Positions 1 through 8,901 of a DNA stretch of 64,000 bases are shown in pieces. The DNA is from Geothrix paludis (lineage in GTDB: Bacteria; Acidobacteriota; Holophagae; Holophagales; Holophagaceae): contig NZ_JAKZLC010000002.1 of assembly GCF_022808815.1 (NCBI RefSeq), forward strand, positions 496,001 to 560,000, given 5' to 3'. The notes under the pieces were generated by a model, which saw only the letters and a list, made by a program, of their open reading frames with translations, made no database searches and was not told where the DNA came from. Numbering within the stretch: position 1 is the stretch's first letter; every line of letters begins with the position of its first letter. The translations under genes were made by a program, and so were the position numbers.

Positions 1-127
1 CCAGCGTGGCCTCGGCCGGCGCGCCCGTCTCCGTGCCCTCGACCACCGTGGGCTGGTGGGGCGCATCGATGCGCGTCACGTAGGGCGAGCGCAGGATTCC
101 GATGGGGTGGAAGGTGAAAGAGGCCAT
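1..127 (-). CDS. trmO: tRNA methyltransferase TrmO-like protein (5' end only)
   Basis: Only the first 42 codons are in the window; the gene runs off the left edge. The visible N-terminus reads MASFTFHPIGILRSPYVTR followed by an APHQP segment. This matches the start of the TsaA/TrmO family, which uses S-adenosylmethionine to methylate the N6 position of t6A37 in some tRNAs. The IG-x-x-RSPY and P-x-QP patterns are the family hallmarks. The ATG at 127-125 is the only reasonable start. The gene is divergent from the hydrolase at 165, with a gap of only 37 bases. Function is assigned from this short N-terminal match, so it is likely but not certain. Confidence 0.75.
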   Translation of the reverse strand, partial: MASFTFHPIGILRSPYVTRIDAPHQPTVVEGTETGAPAEATL

Positions 128-164
128 GTCCGAAGGGTAGCGTCCCGGCGGCTATCCTGGGGCC

Positions 165-980
165 ATGGACGCCCTGAACCCCGCGCGCCGACCTGAGCCC
201 ATGACTGCGCCGCTGATGCACCTCACCGTCGCCGGCCTGCGCCTCGAATGCTGCGACTTCCCCGCCACCGCCGAAGGGCGGCCCACCCTCGTGCTGCTGC
301 ACGAAGGCCTCGGCTGCGCAGCCCTGTGGCGGGACTTCCCCCGGAAGCTGGCGGAGGCCACGGGATGCCGGGTGGTGGCGGGATCCCGCGCGGGCTACGG
401 TGGTTCCGACCCCTACCCCGAGCCGCGCACGCCCCGCTACCTGCACCGCGAGGCGGAGGAGGCCCTGCCCGCCTTCCTCGCGACCCTGGGCATCGAGCAC
501 CCGGTGCTCATCGGCCACAGCGACGGCGGCAGCATCGCGCTGCTCTTCGCCGGGGCCTTCCCGGACGCGCCTCTGGGCGTGGCCGTCCTGGCCCCCCACG
601 AATTCGTCGAGGAGGAGACTCTGGCGGGCCTGCGGACGGCCCGGAAGGCCTGGACCGCCACGCACTGGCCCCGGAAGCTGGCCCGCCACCACGCGGACGC
701 GGCCCGGGTGTTCCACGAGTGGAACGACACCTGGCTGTCGCCGGCCTTCCGCGACTGGAACATCGAGGCCTGCCTGCGCGACATCCGCTGTCCGGTCCTG
801 GCCATCCAGGGCGAAGACGACGCCTACGCCACCCTGCGGCAGATCGATGTCATCGCCGAGCAGGTGCCGGAGACACGGCTGCTCAAGCTGCCCCGGTGCG
901 GGCATGCCCCCCACCAGGATCAGGAGGCGCAGGTGCTCGCGGCGCTGGCGGACTTCGTCGGCGGGCTGCCCCGGCGCTGA
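165..980 (+). CDS. Alpha/beta hydrolase
   Basis: A 271-residue cytoplasmic alpha/beta-hydrolase fold protein with no signal peptide. Visible family features are the oxyanion segment LLHEGLG (about residue 45), the nucleophile elbow GHSDG with Ser119, a C-terminal acid in GEDDAY (about residue 217) and the catalytic His in CGHAPH (about residue 247). This is the ordinary Ser-Asp-His set, so a hydrolase acting on an ester, lactone or similar small substrate is expected; the substrate cannot be read from sequence. An internal ATG at 201 would remove a 12-residue Pro/Arg-rich leader and is an equally plausible start. It converges with the kinase gene, ending 7 bases before that gene's stop. Confidence 0.85.
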   Translation: MDALNPARRPEPMTAPLMHLTVAGLRLECCDFPATAEGRPTLVLLHEGLGCAALWRDFPRKLAEATGCRVVAGSRAGYGGSDPYPEPRTPRYLHREAEEALPAFLATLGIEHPVLIGHSDGGSIALLFAGAFPDAPLGVAVLAPHEFVEEETLAGLRTARKAWTATHWPRKLARHHADAARVFHEWNDTWLSPAFRDWNIEACLRDIRCPVLAIQGEDDAYATLRQIDVIAEQVPETRLLKLPRCGHAPHQDQEAQVLAALADFVGGLPRR

Positions 981-987
981 GGGCGGC

Positions 988-3123
988 TTACAAGCGGGAC
1001 GTGGCGCCGCCACTGGCGGCCAGCGCCTTCAGGATCTCCACCACCTCGGCGGCGGACTGGGGCCGGTCCTCCGGGCGCTTCGCCATGAGCCGGGCCACCA
1101 GGAGGCCCAGGTCCGGGGGGAGGTCCGGCACGGCCTCGGCCAGGGAGGGCGGCGGCGCGTCCAGGTGCAGGGCCAGCAGATCCTCGATGCGGGGGGTGTC
1201 GAAGGGCGCGCTGCCGGCGCACAGCTCGAAGAGCATGACCCCCAGCGCGTACAGGTCGGTCCGGGCATCCACCGCCCCGCCCCGGATCTGCTCGGGGGAC
1301 ATGTACCGCGGCGATCCGAGGAGGTTCCCGGAGTCCCCGGGGGCCGGGGTGGTGGCCGGCGCGGCGAGGCCGAAGTCCATGATCTTGGCGTCGCCCCGGG
1401 TGTCGAACAGCACGTTCGCCGGCTTGATGTCCCGGTGGATCACGCCCACGAGGTGGGCCGCCTCCAGGCCCTCGGCGACCTGGCGGGTGATCCGAAGGGC
1501 CAGCGGCAGGGGCAGCCGCCCTCGCCCTTCCAGCAGCTCCCGCAAGGTGGTGCCACGCAGGTATTCCATCGTCACGAAGGGGATGCCCTCGCTCTCGCCG
1601 AAGTCGTGGATGCGGAGCACGTAGCGGTGGGTGATCCGCCGGGCCAGGCGGATCTCCTGCTTGAGCCGGTCGAGGAAAGCCGGGACCGAGGCCAGGGCCG
1701 GTCGGACCACCTTCAGGGCCACCTCCTCGTCGAGCTGCAGGTCGCGCACCTGGAGGACCACGCCCATCCCGCCCCGGCCCAGCAGCCGTTCCACCCTGTA
1801 GCGGCCGGCGAAGGTCCCCCCGATCCGGAGCGGGCCGGGCAGCGGCTCGTCCGCCGGCATGGCCGCGGGCGGCGCCAGGCGCAGGGTGGCCTCGTCGTCG
1901 CGGACCGGCGGGGAAGAGGCGGACGGCCGCCGGGTCGCGGCCAGCAGGGCCAGGAGCTCATCCTTGGCCTTCAGCTCCGCCACCATCGACTTGAAGGTCC
2001 GGGTCAGCACGCCCACCTCGTCCTGGCTGGGCATCAGGGCCAGGGGCCCGGGATGCTCCCCAGCCGCCAGGGCCTCCGTGGCCGTGGCGAGCTCCTTCAG
2101 CGGGGCCGTCACCTTCCGGGCCGAGCGCAGGCTGAGGCCCAGGGTCACGAGGAGCCCCGCGGCCCCGGCGGCGAGGATGGCCCGCTGAAGGTTGCGGAAC
2201 GGCGCCAGCAGGGGATCCACGGGCATCAGCAGAACCTCGGCCATCTCCAGGTCGAGGGCGTTCACCCCCCGGATGGGGGAGACCAGCCCCAGGTAGCTCA
2301 GCCCGCCCACCCGGAAGCGCAGCACGCCGGAGCCCTGGCCATCGAGGACCCGGCCCCGCACCGCCAGGAGCGACGGCTCCCGGGCCAGGAGGCGATCCAG
2401 TTCCCCGGAGCCCGGGAGGGTGGCGCCCAGCGTCTGGAAGCGGCTGAGCAGGACCAGATGGGGCGCGGGATCGCCCCGCTGGGGCCCGGCCACAGCCAGG
2501 CGTCGCAGGTCCAGGGCGATCCGGTCATCCACCCGCACGCCCACGAGCATGGCCCCGAGGGCGCGGCCCCCGGGGGACCGCAGCGGCCGGGCCACCGCGT
2601 GGTAGACCCCGGGGCGGTTCCCCCAGTCCACGCGCAGGAAGCCCCGGTACGAGGGTCCGGCATGGCCGGCCGTCTCGGCCTCCTCGGGGGCCAGGGCCAT
2701 CTGCAGGATCCCCGCCTCGGGGAAATCCGTGCGGCCGCCGGGGCCGGTGGTGGCCAGTAGGGTGCCGTCCGGCTTCACCACCAGGGCGAGGTCGGCCCCG
2801 AGGCGCGGGAGGTTGTCCGCCAGCGTGTCCGCCAGGCTCGCGGAGGCGCCCGATTCCAGCGCCTGTTCCACGAGGGCGAGGTTGCCCGAATATTCGGTGA
2901 AGACCTCCAGGCCCGCGTCCAGCGACCGGCCCTGCTGCTCGAAGGCGCGCTCCACGACGTACCGTCCGGCGGAGAGGCTCGCGGCCGCCGTGGCCCGTGC
3001 GCCGCGCTCCGCCTCGCTGTAGGCCACCCAGAGGATGAGCGCGATGAGGGCGGCGATGGCCGCCGCCTGCCGGAGGAAGAAGGTCCACGCCAGCGTTCGG
3101 TACCAGCTCATGGGCTGCGGCAT
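988..3123 (-). CDS. Membrane-bound sensor serine/threonine protein kinase
   Basis: A 711-residue protein in the order TM helix (about 12-32), large extracytoplasmic sensor region (about 35-310, double-Cache-like by layout), second TM helix (about 312-330), HAMP-like linker (about 330-385) and a C-terminal Hanks-type kinase (about 437-705). The kinase has the glycine loop GRGGMGVV, the VALKVV lysine (about 469), HRDIKPAN (about 561) and DFGLA (about 581), so it should be active. The usual bacterial PknB order is kinase inside first and sensor outside last. Here the order is reversed and looks like a chemoreceptor or histidine kinase whose output was swapped for a Ser/Thr kinase. It is divergent, with 45 bases between, from the periplasmic cupredoxin gene, a plausible partner. 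Kinase assignment is firm; the sensed ligand is unknown. Confidence 0.93.
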   Translation of the reverse strand: MPQPMSWYRTLAWTFFLRQAAAIAALIALILWVAYSEAERGARATAAASLSAGRYVVERAFEQQGRSLDAGLEVFTEYSGNLALVEQALESGASASLADTLADNLPRLGADLALVVKPDGTLLATTGPGGRTDFPEAGILQMALAPEEAETAGHAGPSYRGFLRVDWGNRPGVYHAVARPLRSPGGRALGAMLVGVRVDDRIALDLRRLAVAGPQRGDPAPHLVLLSRFQTLGATLPGSGELDRLLAREPSLLAVRGRVLDGQGSGVLRFRVGGLSYLGLVSPIRGVNALDLEMAEVLLMPVDPLLAPFRNLQRAILAAGAAGLLVTLGLSLRSARKVTAPLKELATATEALAAGEHPGPLALMPSQDEVGVLTRTFKSMVAELKAKDELLALLAATRRPSASSPPVRDDEATLRLAPPAAMPADEPLPGPLRIGGTFAGRYRVERLLGRGGMGVVLQVRDLQLDEEVALKVVRPALASVPAFLDRLKQEIRLARRITHRYVLRIHDFGESEGIPFVTMEYLRGTTLRELLEGRGRLPLPLALRITRQVAEGLEAAHLVGVIHRDIKPANVLFDTRGDAKIMDFGLAAPATTPAPGDSGNLLGSPRYMSPEQIRGGAVDARTDLYALGVMLFELCAGSAPFDTPRIEDLLALHLDAPPPSLAEAVPDLPPDLGLLVARLMAKRPEDRPQSAAEVVEILKALAASGGATSRL

Positions 3124-3168
3124 CGGCCTTCCTCGGTCGGTGGCTATACTGGCTCGAATCTACCCCGG

Positions 3169-3864
3169 ATGCCCAGCATGATTCGAGTCCCCGTGAACGG
3201 CCTGTGGACCTTGGCCCTGGCCGTGGCCCTGGCCGTCCCCCTGCGGGCGGGCGGACTGGAAGGCCCCGTACGGCTGCACGAGAAGGACGGCCGGATCCGA
3301 GCCTCCCTGAAGGACTGCGTGGCCATCCTGGAGCCCATCGACGCGCCAGTGCCGCCGCCCGGGCCCTCGCGGCCCGTGGCCATCCGCACCCTGGGCAAGC
3401 AGTTCCAGCCCCGGGTCTCCCTGGCCACGCCCGGCACCGAAGTGGCCTTCCCCAACCTCGACCACATCCTCCACAACGTGTTCAGCGTCACCCAGGGCAA
3501 CCGCTTCGACACGGGGCAGTACCGGCCCGGGGACGCGCCGAAGGTGACGGTGGCCCGGCCGGGCCTCGTGAAGCTCTACTGCAACGTCCACCACCAGATG
3601 AACGCCTTCCTCTGGGTGGTGACGACGCCCTTCGCCCAGGTGCTGGACGGCCGCGCCGGGGTGGCCTTCGACCGGGTCCCGCCGGGCACCTACCGGCTGC
3701 GCCTCTGGCATCCGGAATCCGGCGAGAAGGCCTGGACCGTGCGGATCGGCGCCGAAGTGGCCCACGGCAGCTGGGACCTGGACCTGTCCCTGCCCGCCCT
3801 GGAGCCCCACAAGAACAAGTTCGGGCAGGACTATCCGCCCCTGGCGGACGACCGGGCCTACTGA
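3169..3864 (+). CDS. Secreted cupredoxin-domain protein (methylamine-utilization/plastocyanin-like)
   Basis: A 231-residue protein with an N-terminal signal peptide (hydrophobic run about residues 12-26, RAGG cleavage region). The middle carries a type-1 copper site: His102 in ILHNVFS and the Cys138-x2-His141-x2-Met144 cluster in YCNVHHQM, the spacing seen in small periplasmic plastocyanin-like proteins often labelled methylamine utilization protein. The C-terminal part (about 155-215) looks like a carboxypeptidase-regulatory or Ig-like beta fold (PPGTYRLRLWHPESGEK). It probably binds copper in the periplasm as an electron carrier or sensor partner; no methylamine dehydrogenase genes are nearby, so that name should not be taken literally. 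An alternative ATG lies at 3178. The stop abuts the stop of the convergent barrel gene. Confidence 0.82.
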   Translation: MPSMIRVPVNGLWTLALAVALAVPLRAGGLEGPVRLHEKDGRIRASLKDCVAILEPIDAPVPPPGPSRPVAIRTLGKQFQPRVSLATPGTEVAFPNLDHILHNVFSVTQGNRFDTGQYRPGDAPKVTVARPGLVKLYCNVHHQMNAFLWVVTTPFAQVLDGRAGVAFDRVPPGTYRLRLWHPESGEKAWTVRIGAEVAHGSWDLDLSLPALEPHKNKFGQDYPPLADDRAY

Positions 3865-4923
3865 TCAGAACCGCTTCTGCACCACCAGCATCGTCCGGGT
3901 GACGGACTCATCCGTGCCGTCCGTCCGCTGCCGGAGGACCACGAGCGAGGCGATCCAGCGGTGGGGCAGCGGCAGGGACAGGTCGGCGCGGGGCCCCCGA
4001 ACCCGCCGGTAGTACCACCACTCGTCGCCGTTCACGGGATAGAGGGTGCCCGTGGAGGACAGCCGTTGCCAGGTGAGGGTGAGCTGGGGCCAGTAGACCC
4101 GCTCGCGGCTGCCCAGGGCGACCTGGGCCTCCTCCGACGTCTCGCCGGTCTCGCGGTTCCGAATGCCGGACCACCCGGCTTCCACAGGCAGGATCGCGTG
4201 CCAGGTGCCCGAGGCCCCGGCCGCGTCCACCACCAGGCGCTGGCGGGCGGCCGGATCATGGCCCGGCAACCGGCGGAGCCGCTCGTCGCCGGGATCCCAG
4301 GCCAGATCCCAGCGCCCGGCATGGGCCGTCCAGGACCAGGGCCCGGTGTCGATCCGGAGGACCAGCTGCCCGGCGGCGAGGTCCACGCGTCCACCCAGGA
4401 GGTCGCGGACCCGGCCCGCGGCCACGCGGAGGCCCGCCTCCTCGAGCGTGCCTCCGGCGCCGCGCAGCCCGAACCGCCCGCCGACCCCCAGGAAGCGCAG
4501 CTCCGGATCCCACAGCGCCTGGGGGGCCAGGAGGCCGCTGCCCTGGAGCCCCAGGCTCAGGGAGCCGAACGCCTGCTCGGACACCCACGATGCGATCCCC
4601 CGCGCCACGTCCGCCTGGGTCCCGTTGGAGGGCTGCTGGTCCCAGCGGGCCGCGTTGAAGCGGTTGCCGTCGGAGCCCACGGCGGAGCGCGCGCCGGCCT
4701 CGAGGCGCAGCGGGCCGGACTCCCAGGCCCAGCGGAGGCGAAGCTGCGCGTCCACGCGGCGGAAGGCCTCCTCCGGCGCGTCCGGGGCCGAGAGGCGGTC
4801 CCCCCGGAGCGTCAGTTCCCAGGCGGGCACCCAGGGGTTGACAGCCTCCGGGGCGAAGGGACTGGACTCCTGGGCCGCGAGGACCAGGGCAACCAGGGGG
4901 AGGATCCAGCCGAGCGGTCTCAT
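3865..4923 (-). CDS. Predicted outer-membrane beta-barrel protein
   Basis: A 352-residue exported protein. The start at 4923 was chosen because it opens a clean signal peptide (MRPLGWILPLVALVLAAQ); the reading frame is open further upstream, but that part is Arg/Pro-rich and not protein-like. The mature chain alternates hydrophobic and polar residues, is rich in Trp, Tyr and Gly, and ends in VVQKRF with a terminal Phe, the usual insertion signal of outer-membrane barrels. No enzyme motif is visible. It is convergent with the cupredoxin gene with no bases between the stops, and lies in a group with the sensor kinase. Specific function unknown. Confidence 0.7.
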   Translation of the reverse strand: MRPLGWILPLVALVLAAQESSPFAPEAVNPWVPAWELTLRGDRLSAPDAPEEAFRRVDAQLRLRWAWESGPLRLEAGARSAVGSDGNRFNAARWDQQPSNGTQADVARGIASWVSEQAFGSLSLGLQGSGLLAPQALWDPELRFLGVGGRFGLRGAGGTLEEAGLRVAAGRVRDLLGGRVDLAAGQLVLRIDTGPWSWTAHAGRWDLAWDPGDERLRRLPGHDPAARQRLVVDAAGASGTWHAILPVEAGWSGIRNRETGETSEEAQVALGSRERVYWPQLTLTWQRLSSTGTLYPVNGDEWWYYRRVRGPRADLSLPLPHRWIASLVVLRQRTDGTDESVTRTMLVVQKRF

Positions 4924-5096
4924 CAGCCTCCGAAGGAAGCGGTCCTGGCGATGGTAGCCCACCCCGATCCTCCCCGAGGCACCGGAGGGTCTCCCATCTC
5001 CGGACCGGATCTGGAGGGGACCCGCCCACGCCCCACGCTGGACCCATTCGACCCCGGGCCCCGACTCCGGGACCCGCCCGCGAACTGGAGGCACCC

Positions 5097-6236
5097 ATGC
5101 CCATGCACTCAGCCGGTCCCACCTTGCGTTCCCTCTCGACCGGCCTCCTCGGCTCGGCCCTGATTGGCCTGGCGGCCTGCGGCGGGGGTGGCGGCGGCGG
5201 CACCAGCGCACCGCCCCCGCCTCCGCCCACCTACCAGGTCACCAGCCTCGTGACGGACCAGGCCACGACCGGCGCCACCACCGACACCCACCTGGTGAAC
5301 CCCTGGGGCCTGGCCTACGGCCCCACCACGCGGTTCTGGGTGGCCGACCAGGGCACGGCCGACGCCACGGTGTATGACGGGCTCGGCCAGATGCTGGCGA
5401 CGCCCCTGGTGGTATCCGATCCTCCCGCGGCGGGCCGCGCCGTGGGCGGCCCCACCGGCATGGTGTTCAACGCCAGCTCCGGCTTCCAGGGGGACATCTT
5501 CATCATGGCCTCCCTGGACGGATGCATCTCCGGATGGAGCGCGGGCACCGCGGTCACCCGCCGGGTGGACCACTCCGCCTCCGGCGCCATCTACACCGGG
5601 CTGGCCCAGGGCATCTCGGCCAGCGCGACCTACCTGTACGCCGCCAACCTGGCCGGGGGAACCATCGACGTGTTCGACGCCGCCTATGCCCCCGTGACAC
5701 TGGCGGCGGGCGCGCTCGTGGATCCCTCGCTGCCGGCCGGCTACTCGCCCTACAACGTCCAGGTGCTGGGCGGAAAGCTCTATGTGACCTACGCCCAGTA
5801 CACCGCCGGGAATCCGCGGGAGACCACCGGTGCGGGGCTTGGCATCGTGAGCGTCTTCAACCTCGATGGCACCTTCGTCCAGCGCCTCGCCACGGGCGGC
5901 TCGCTCAACGCGCCCTGGGGCCTGGCCCTGGCGCCCGCGAGCTTCGGCCCCTTCGGTGGCGCGCTGTTGGTGGGCAACTTCGGGGACGGGCGCATCACCG
6001 CCTACAACGCCGCCACCGGGGCCCTGATGGGACAGCTCATGGGGCCGGCGGGCACACCCATCGCCGTCAGCGGCCTCTGGGGCCTGGCCTTCGGGAACGA
6101 CGCCTCGGCCGGGAAGTCCACCCAGCTCTACCTCGCGGCGGGCCCGCAGGGCCAGACCCACGGCCTCTTCGCCACCATCAGCTACGGCGGCACCGGAACG
6201 GGCGGCGGCACGGGCGGCGGCCCATACGGCTACTGA
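5097..6236 (+). CDS. TIGR03118-family lipoprotein (beta-propeller-like)
   Basis: A 379-residue putative lipoprotein. The lipobox is LAAC with the Cys near residue 28, followed by a poly-Gly and poly-Pro linker. The body contains repeated segments such as LVNPWGLAYG, WVADQGT, APWGLALAPASFG and LLVGNFGDG, typical of the TIGR03118 family and of NHL-like propellers. It ends in a Gly/Thr-rich tail (GTGTGGGTGGGPYGY). The GGAGG ribosome site sits 6 bases before the ATG at 5097. It is likely surface- or periplasm-exposed; no biochemical role is known for the family. Confidence 0.83.
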   Translation: MPMHSAGPTLRSLSTGLLGSALIGLAACGGGGGGGTSAPPPPPPTYQVTSLVTDQATTGATTDTHLVNPWGLAYGPTTRFWVADQGTADATVYDGLGQMLATPLVVSDPPAAGRAVGGPTGMVFNASSGFQGDIFIMASLDGCISGWSAGTAVTRRVDHSASGAIYTGLAQGISASATYLYAANLAGGTIDVFDAAYAPVTLAAGALVDPSLPAGYSPYNVQVLGGKLYVTYAQYTAGNPRETTGAGLGIVSVFNLDGTFVQRLATGGSLNAPWGLALAPASFGPFGGALLVGNFGDGRITAYNAATGALMGQLMGPAGTPIAVSGLWGLAFGNDASAGKSTQLYLAAGPQGQTHGLFATISYGGTGTGGGTGGGPYGY

Positions 6237-6286
6237 CCTTGACGGGGGTATCCCCAAACCGGATGCTGGTCGTGACAGGGAGCCGG

Positions 6287-7759
6287 ATGGGCAACTGGGA
6301 TCTCGCCATCGCGCTGGATCGATCCAATGCCGAGCCTCTGTACCTCCAGCTGGTGAAGGCCATCGAGGAGGGCATCCGCCACGGGCGCTTCAAGCCCGGG
6401 GATGCCCTCCCGGGGACCCGGGCCATGGCCGATCTCCTCGGCGTGAACCGGAACACCACGCTGGCCGCCTACCGCGAGCTCGAGGCCGAGGGCTGGATCG
6501 AGGCCTCCCCCGATCGCGGCACTTTCATCGCCCGGAACCAGCCCGTGGTCCTCGACGCCCCCGCGGGCATCGCCGCCCAGGACTCGGCCTCCTGGAAGCG
6601 GACCACGCCCCGGGAGGGTCCCTTCTTCCAGCCGGGCATGCCCGCGCCCGAATCCTTCCAACTGACTCCGGACACCACGGACCTGCGGCTCACGCCCACG
6701 GAGGCCATCCACCGCGCATATGGCCGCGTGCTGCGCCTGCACCCGGAGCGCCTGCTCCAGCCGGGCTGGGATCCGCGCGGCCTGCTGGACCTGCGGAACT
6801 CGCTCTGCAAGATGCTGCGCGACCTGCGCGGCCTCTCGGTGGAGGCGGGCAACCTCCTGCTCACCCGCGGCCTGATGAGCACCCTCAACCTGGTGTCGCG
6901 GGTGCTCTTCGCACCCGGGGACGCGGTGGCCGTGGAGAACCCCGGGCAGTTCCGCGTGGCCGAGGCCTTCCGGGCCGCCGGCGCCCGGCTCTTCGCCGTC
7001 CCGGTGGACGCCCACGGCCTGGATGTGGAGGCCCTCGAACACCTCCTGCGCCGGGAACCCATCCGCCTCCTCTACCTCACCACGGCGCCCCAGCAGCCCA
7101 CCCAGGTGAGCCTGGATCCAGCCCGGCGCCAGCGGCTGCTCCAGCTCTCGGAGGCCCACGGCTTCCGCATCCTGGAAGGCGACCCGGCCCTGGGCTTCCA
7201 CCGGGAGCGCAACCCGCGCCTCCCGCTCGCCAGCGAGGACCCCAAGGGCCGCGTGCTCTACTTCAGCAGCTTCGAGCAGATCCTCGCGCCGGGCATGCAG
7301 GTGGGCTTCCTGGCGGGCGAGGCGAGCCTCATCAAGACCCTGGCCCAGCAGCGCCAGCTCGTGGACTGGCCGGGCAACCTCGTGCAGGAGGCCACCATCG
7401 AGGAGACGCTGCGGGATGGTGAGATCGTCCGGCACCTGCGGCGCGTGCGGAAGCTCACGGATGAGCGGCGGGAGACCATGGTGGACCGCCTGCTGCTCCA
7501 CCTCCATCCCGCCATCTCCGTGAAGAACCCGCGGGAAGGCCTCTCGCTGTGGGTCCGCGTGGCCGAGGGCGTGCCCCTCGAGGCCTGGACCGAGCGCTGC
7601 CTGGCCCACGGCGTGGTGGTCTACCCGGGGAGCCTGTACGACCTCCACCACCAGCCCGTGCCCTACCTGAGCCTGGGCTTCGCCGCCCACGACCTGGACG
7701 AGCAGAACGAGGCCTGCCGCCGCATGGCCCTGGCCCTTCAGGAGCTCGGGAGCCGCTGA
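6287..7759 (+). CDS. MocR-type regulator (GntR HTH plus aminotransferase-like domain) lacking the PLP lysine
   Basis: A 490-residue MocR/PdxR-like protein: an N-terminal GntR winged helix (about 12-80, YLQLVKAIEEGI, NTTLAAYRELEAEGW) followed by a fold-type I aminotransferase-like domain. The ATG at 6287 was chosen because AGGGAG lies 6 bases upstream; an in-frame ATG at 6263 is possible. In the second MocR protein of this window the PLP-binding motif is TLSKILAPG; here the aligned segment is SFEQILAPG, so the Schiff-base lysine is Gln331. The EDDYDNEF acid/Tyr segment is also degenerate (EGDPALGF). It probably no longer forms an internal aldimine and may sense something other than PLP. It follows the lipoprotein gene with 50 bases between and is followed by rsmH. 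Confidence 0.88.
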   Translation: MGNWDLAIALDRSNAEPLYLQLVKAIEEGIRHGRFKPGDALPGTRAMADLLGVNRNTTLAAYRELEAEGWIEASPDRGTFIARNQPVVLDAPAGIAAQDSASWKRTTPREGPFFQPGMPAPESFQLTPDTTDLRLTPTEAIHRAYGRVLRLHPERLLQPGWDPRGLLDLRNSLCKMLRDLRGLSVEAGNLLLTRGLMSTLNLVSRVLFAPGDAVAVENPGQFRVAEAFRAAGARLFAVPVDAHGLDVEALEHLLRREPIRLLYLTTAPQQPTQVSLDPARRQRLLQLSEAHGFRILEGDPALGFHRERNPRLPLASEDPKGRVLYFSSFEQILAPGMQVGFLAGEASLIKTLAQQRQLVDWPGNLVQEATIEETLRDGEIVRHLRRVRKLTDERRETMVDRLLLHLHPAISVKNPREGLSLWVRVAEGVPLEAWTERCLAHGVVVYPGSLYDLHHQPVPYLSLGFAAHDLDEQNEACRRMALALQELGSR

Positions 7760-7775
7760 CGGGTACCATGGCGGC

Positions 7776-8801
7776 ATGACCGACCAGCCCTCCCGACCCC
7801 CGCGCCGCCCCCGCTACAAGGGCACCCACCCCCGGCGCTTCGAGGAGAAGTACAAGGAGCTGGCCCCGGAGCGCTACGCCGAGGAGCAGGCCAAGGTGGC
7901 GGCCCGGGGACACACGCCCGCGGGCACCCACCGGTCAATCATGGTGGACGAGATCCTCCGGTTCCTCGATCCCAAGCCGGGTGAGGTTGCCCTGGACGCC
8001 ACCCTGGGCTACGGCGGCCACGCCCGGGAGCTCCTGACGCGGCTTCAGCCCGGCGGGCGCCTCGTGGGCCTGGACGTGGATCCTCTCGAGCTGCCCCGCA
8101 CGGAGGCCCGGCTGCGGGCCCTGGGCTTCGGCGAGGATGCGCTGATCGTGCGCCGCACCAACTTCGCCGGCCTCGCCAAGGTGGCCGCGGAGCTGGGACC
8201 CTTCGACCTGGTGCTGGCGGACCTGGGCGTGTCCTCCATGCAGATCGACAACCCGGCGCGGGGCTTCACCTGGAAGGCCGACGGCCCGCTGGACCTGCGC
8301 CTCAACCCCCAGAAGGGGCGGCCCGCCGCGGACCTGCTGGCCACCCTCGACGCGCCCGCCCTGGCGGAGCTGCTGGCGGAGAACGCCGATGAGCCCCACG
8401 CAGAGATCCTCGCGCCCGCCATCGCAGGCCTGCGGATCCGCACCACACGAGAGCTGGCGGACCACGTGCACGCAGCCCTGCCCGGCCAGGACGAGGACGA
8501 ACTCAAGAAGGTCCTCCAGCGCACCTTCCAGGCCCTGCGCATCGCCGTGAACGATGAGTTCGGTGTGCTGGACCGCTTCCTCGCCCAGTTGCCCGGCGCC
8601 CTCCGCCCCGGCGGTCGCGTGGCGATCCTCACCTTCCACTCCGGCGAGGATCGCCGCGTGAAGAAGGCCTTCCAGCTGGGCCTCCGGGAAGGCCTCTACA
8701 CAGAGGTCGCGCCTGAACCCCTCCGCGCCTCACCGGAGGAGCGCCGCGCCAATCCCCGCTCCACCAGCGCCAAGCTGCGGTGGGCCGTGCGAGGTCTCTG
8801 A
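7776..8801 (+). CDS. rsmH: 16S rRNA (cytosine-1402-N4)-methyltransferase RsmH
   Basis: A 341-residue protein that methylates N4 of C1402 in the ribosomal P site using SAM. It has the family start HRSIMVDEILRFL, the SAM motif DATLGYGGHA (about 73-84), DLVLADLGVSSMQID (about 145-157) and the C-terminal GRVAILTFHSGEDRRVKK. The N-terminus carries about 45 extra basic residues (PRRPRYKGTHPRRFEEKY) before the usual start. rsmH normally sits in the mraZ-ftsL-ftsI division cluster. Here it is 16 bases after a MocR gene and has no division genes next to it. Assignment is firm. Confidence 0.95.
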   Translation: MTDQPSRPPRRPRYKGTHPRRFEEKYKELAPERYAEEQAKVAARGHTPAGTHRSIMVDEILRFLDPKPGEVALDATLGYGGHARELLTRLQPGGRLVGLDVDPLELPRTEARLRALGFGEDALIVRRTNFAGLAKVAAELGPFDLVLADLGVSSMQIDNPARGFTWKADGPLDLRLNPQKGRPAADLLATLDAPALAELLAENADEPHAEILAPAIAGLRIRTTRELADHVHAALPGQDEDELKKVLQRTFQALRIAVNDEFGVLDRFLAQLPGALRPGGRVAILTFHSGEDRRVKKAFQLGLREGLYTEVAPEPLRASPEERRANPRSTSAKLRWAVRGL

Positions 8802-8805
8802 CATG

Positions 8806-8853
8806 AAAGAGGGGACTGCCCGCTCGCTGAAGCTCGCTCTGCGTCCCCCCTTT
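8806..8853. terminator. Intergenic hairpin after rsmH
   Basis: AAAGAGGGGAC (8806-8816) pairs with GTCCCCCCTTT (8843-8853) with one mismatch. It lies between the convergent rsmH and M28 peptidase genes. There is no long T run, so it may act as a weak or bidirectional terminator. Confidence 0.45.
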
Positions 8854-8901
8854 GACCCCCACGCGATGTCCGGGCAGAGTCCGGCCACCGCGTCTGATCC
8901 C

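Noticed and set aside
400-2760. Very long open frame on the plus strand antisense to the sensor kinase
   Set aside because: Low-complexity Arg/Pro/Gly/Gln-rich translation, typical of high-GC shadow frames; the kinase frame carries all conserved motifs.
5522-6286. Upstream extension of the MocR reading frame inside the lipoprotein gene
   Set aside because: The extension is Arg-rich and overlaps a real gene; the MocR start with a ribosome site is at 6287.
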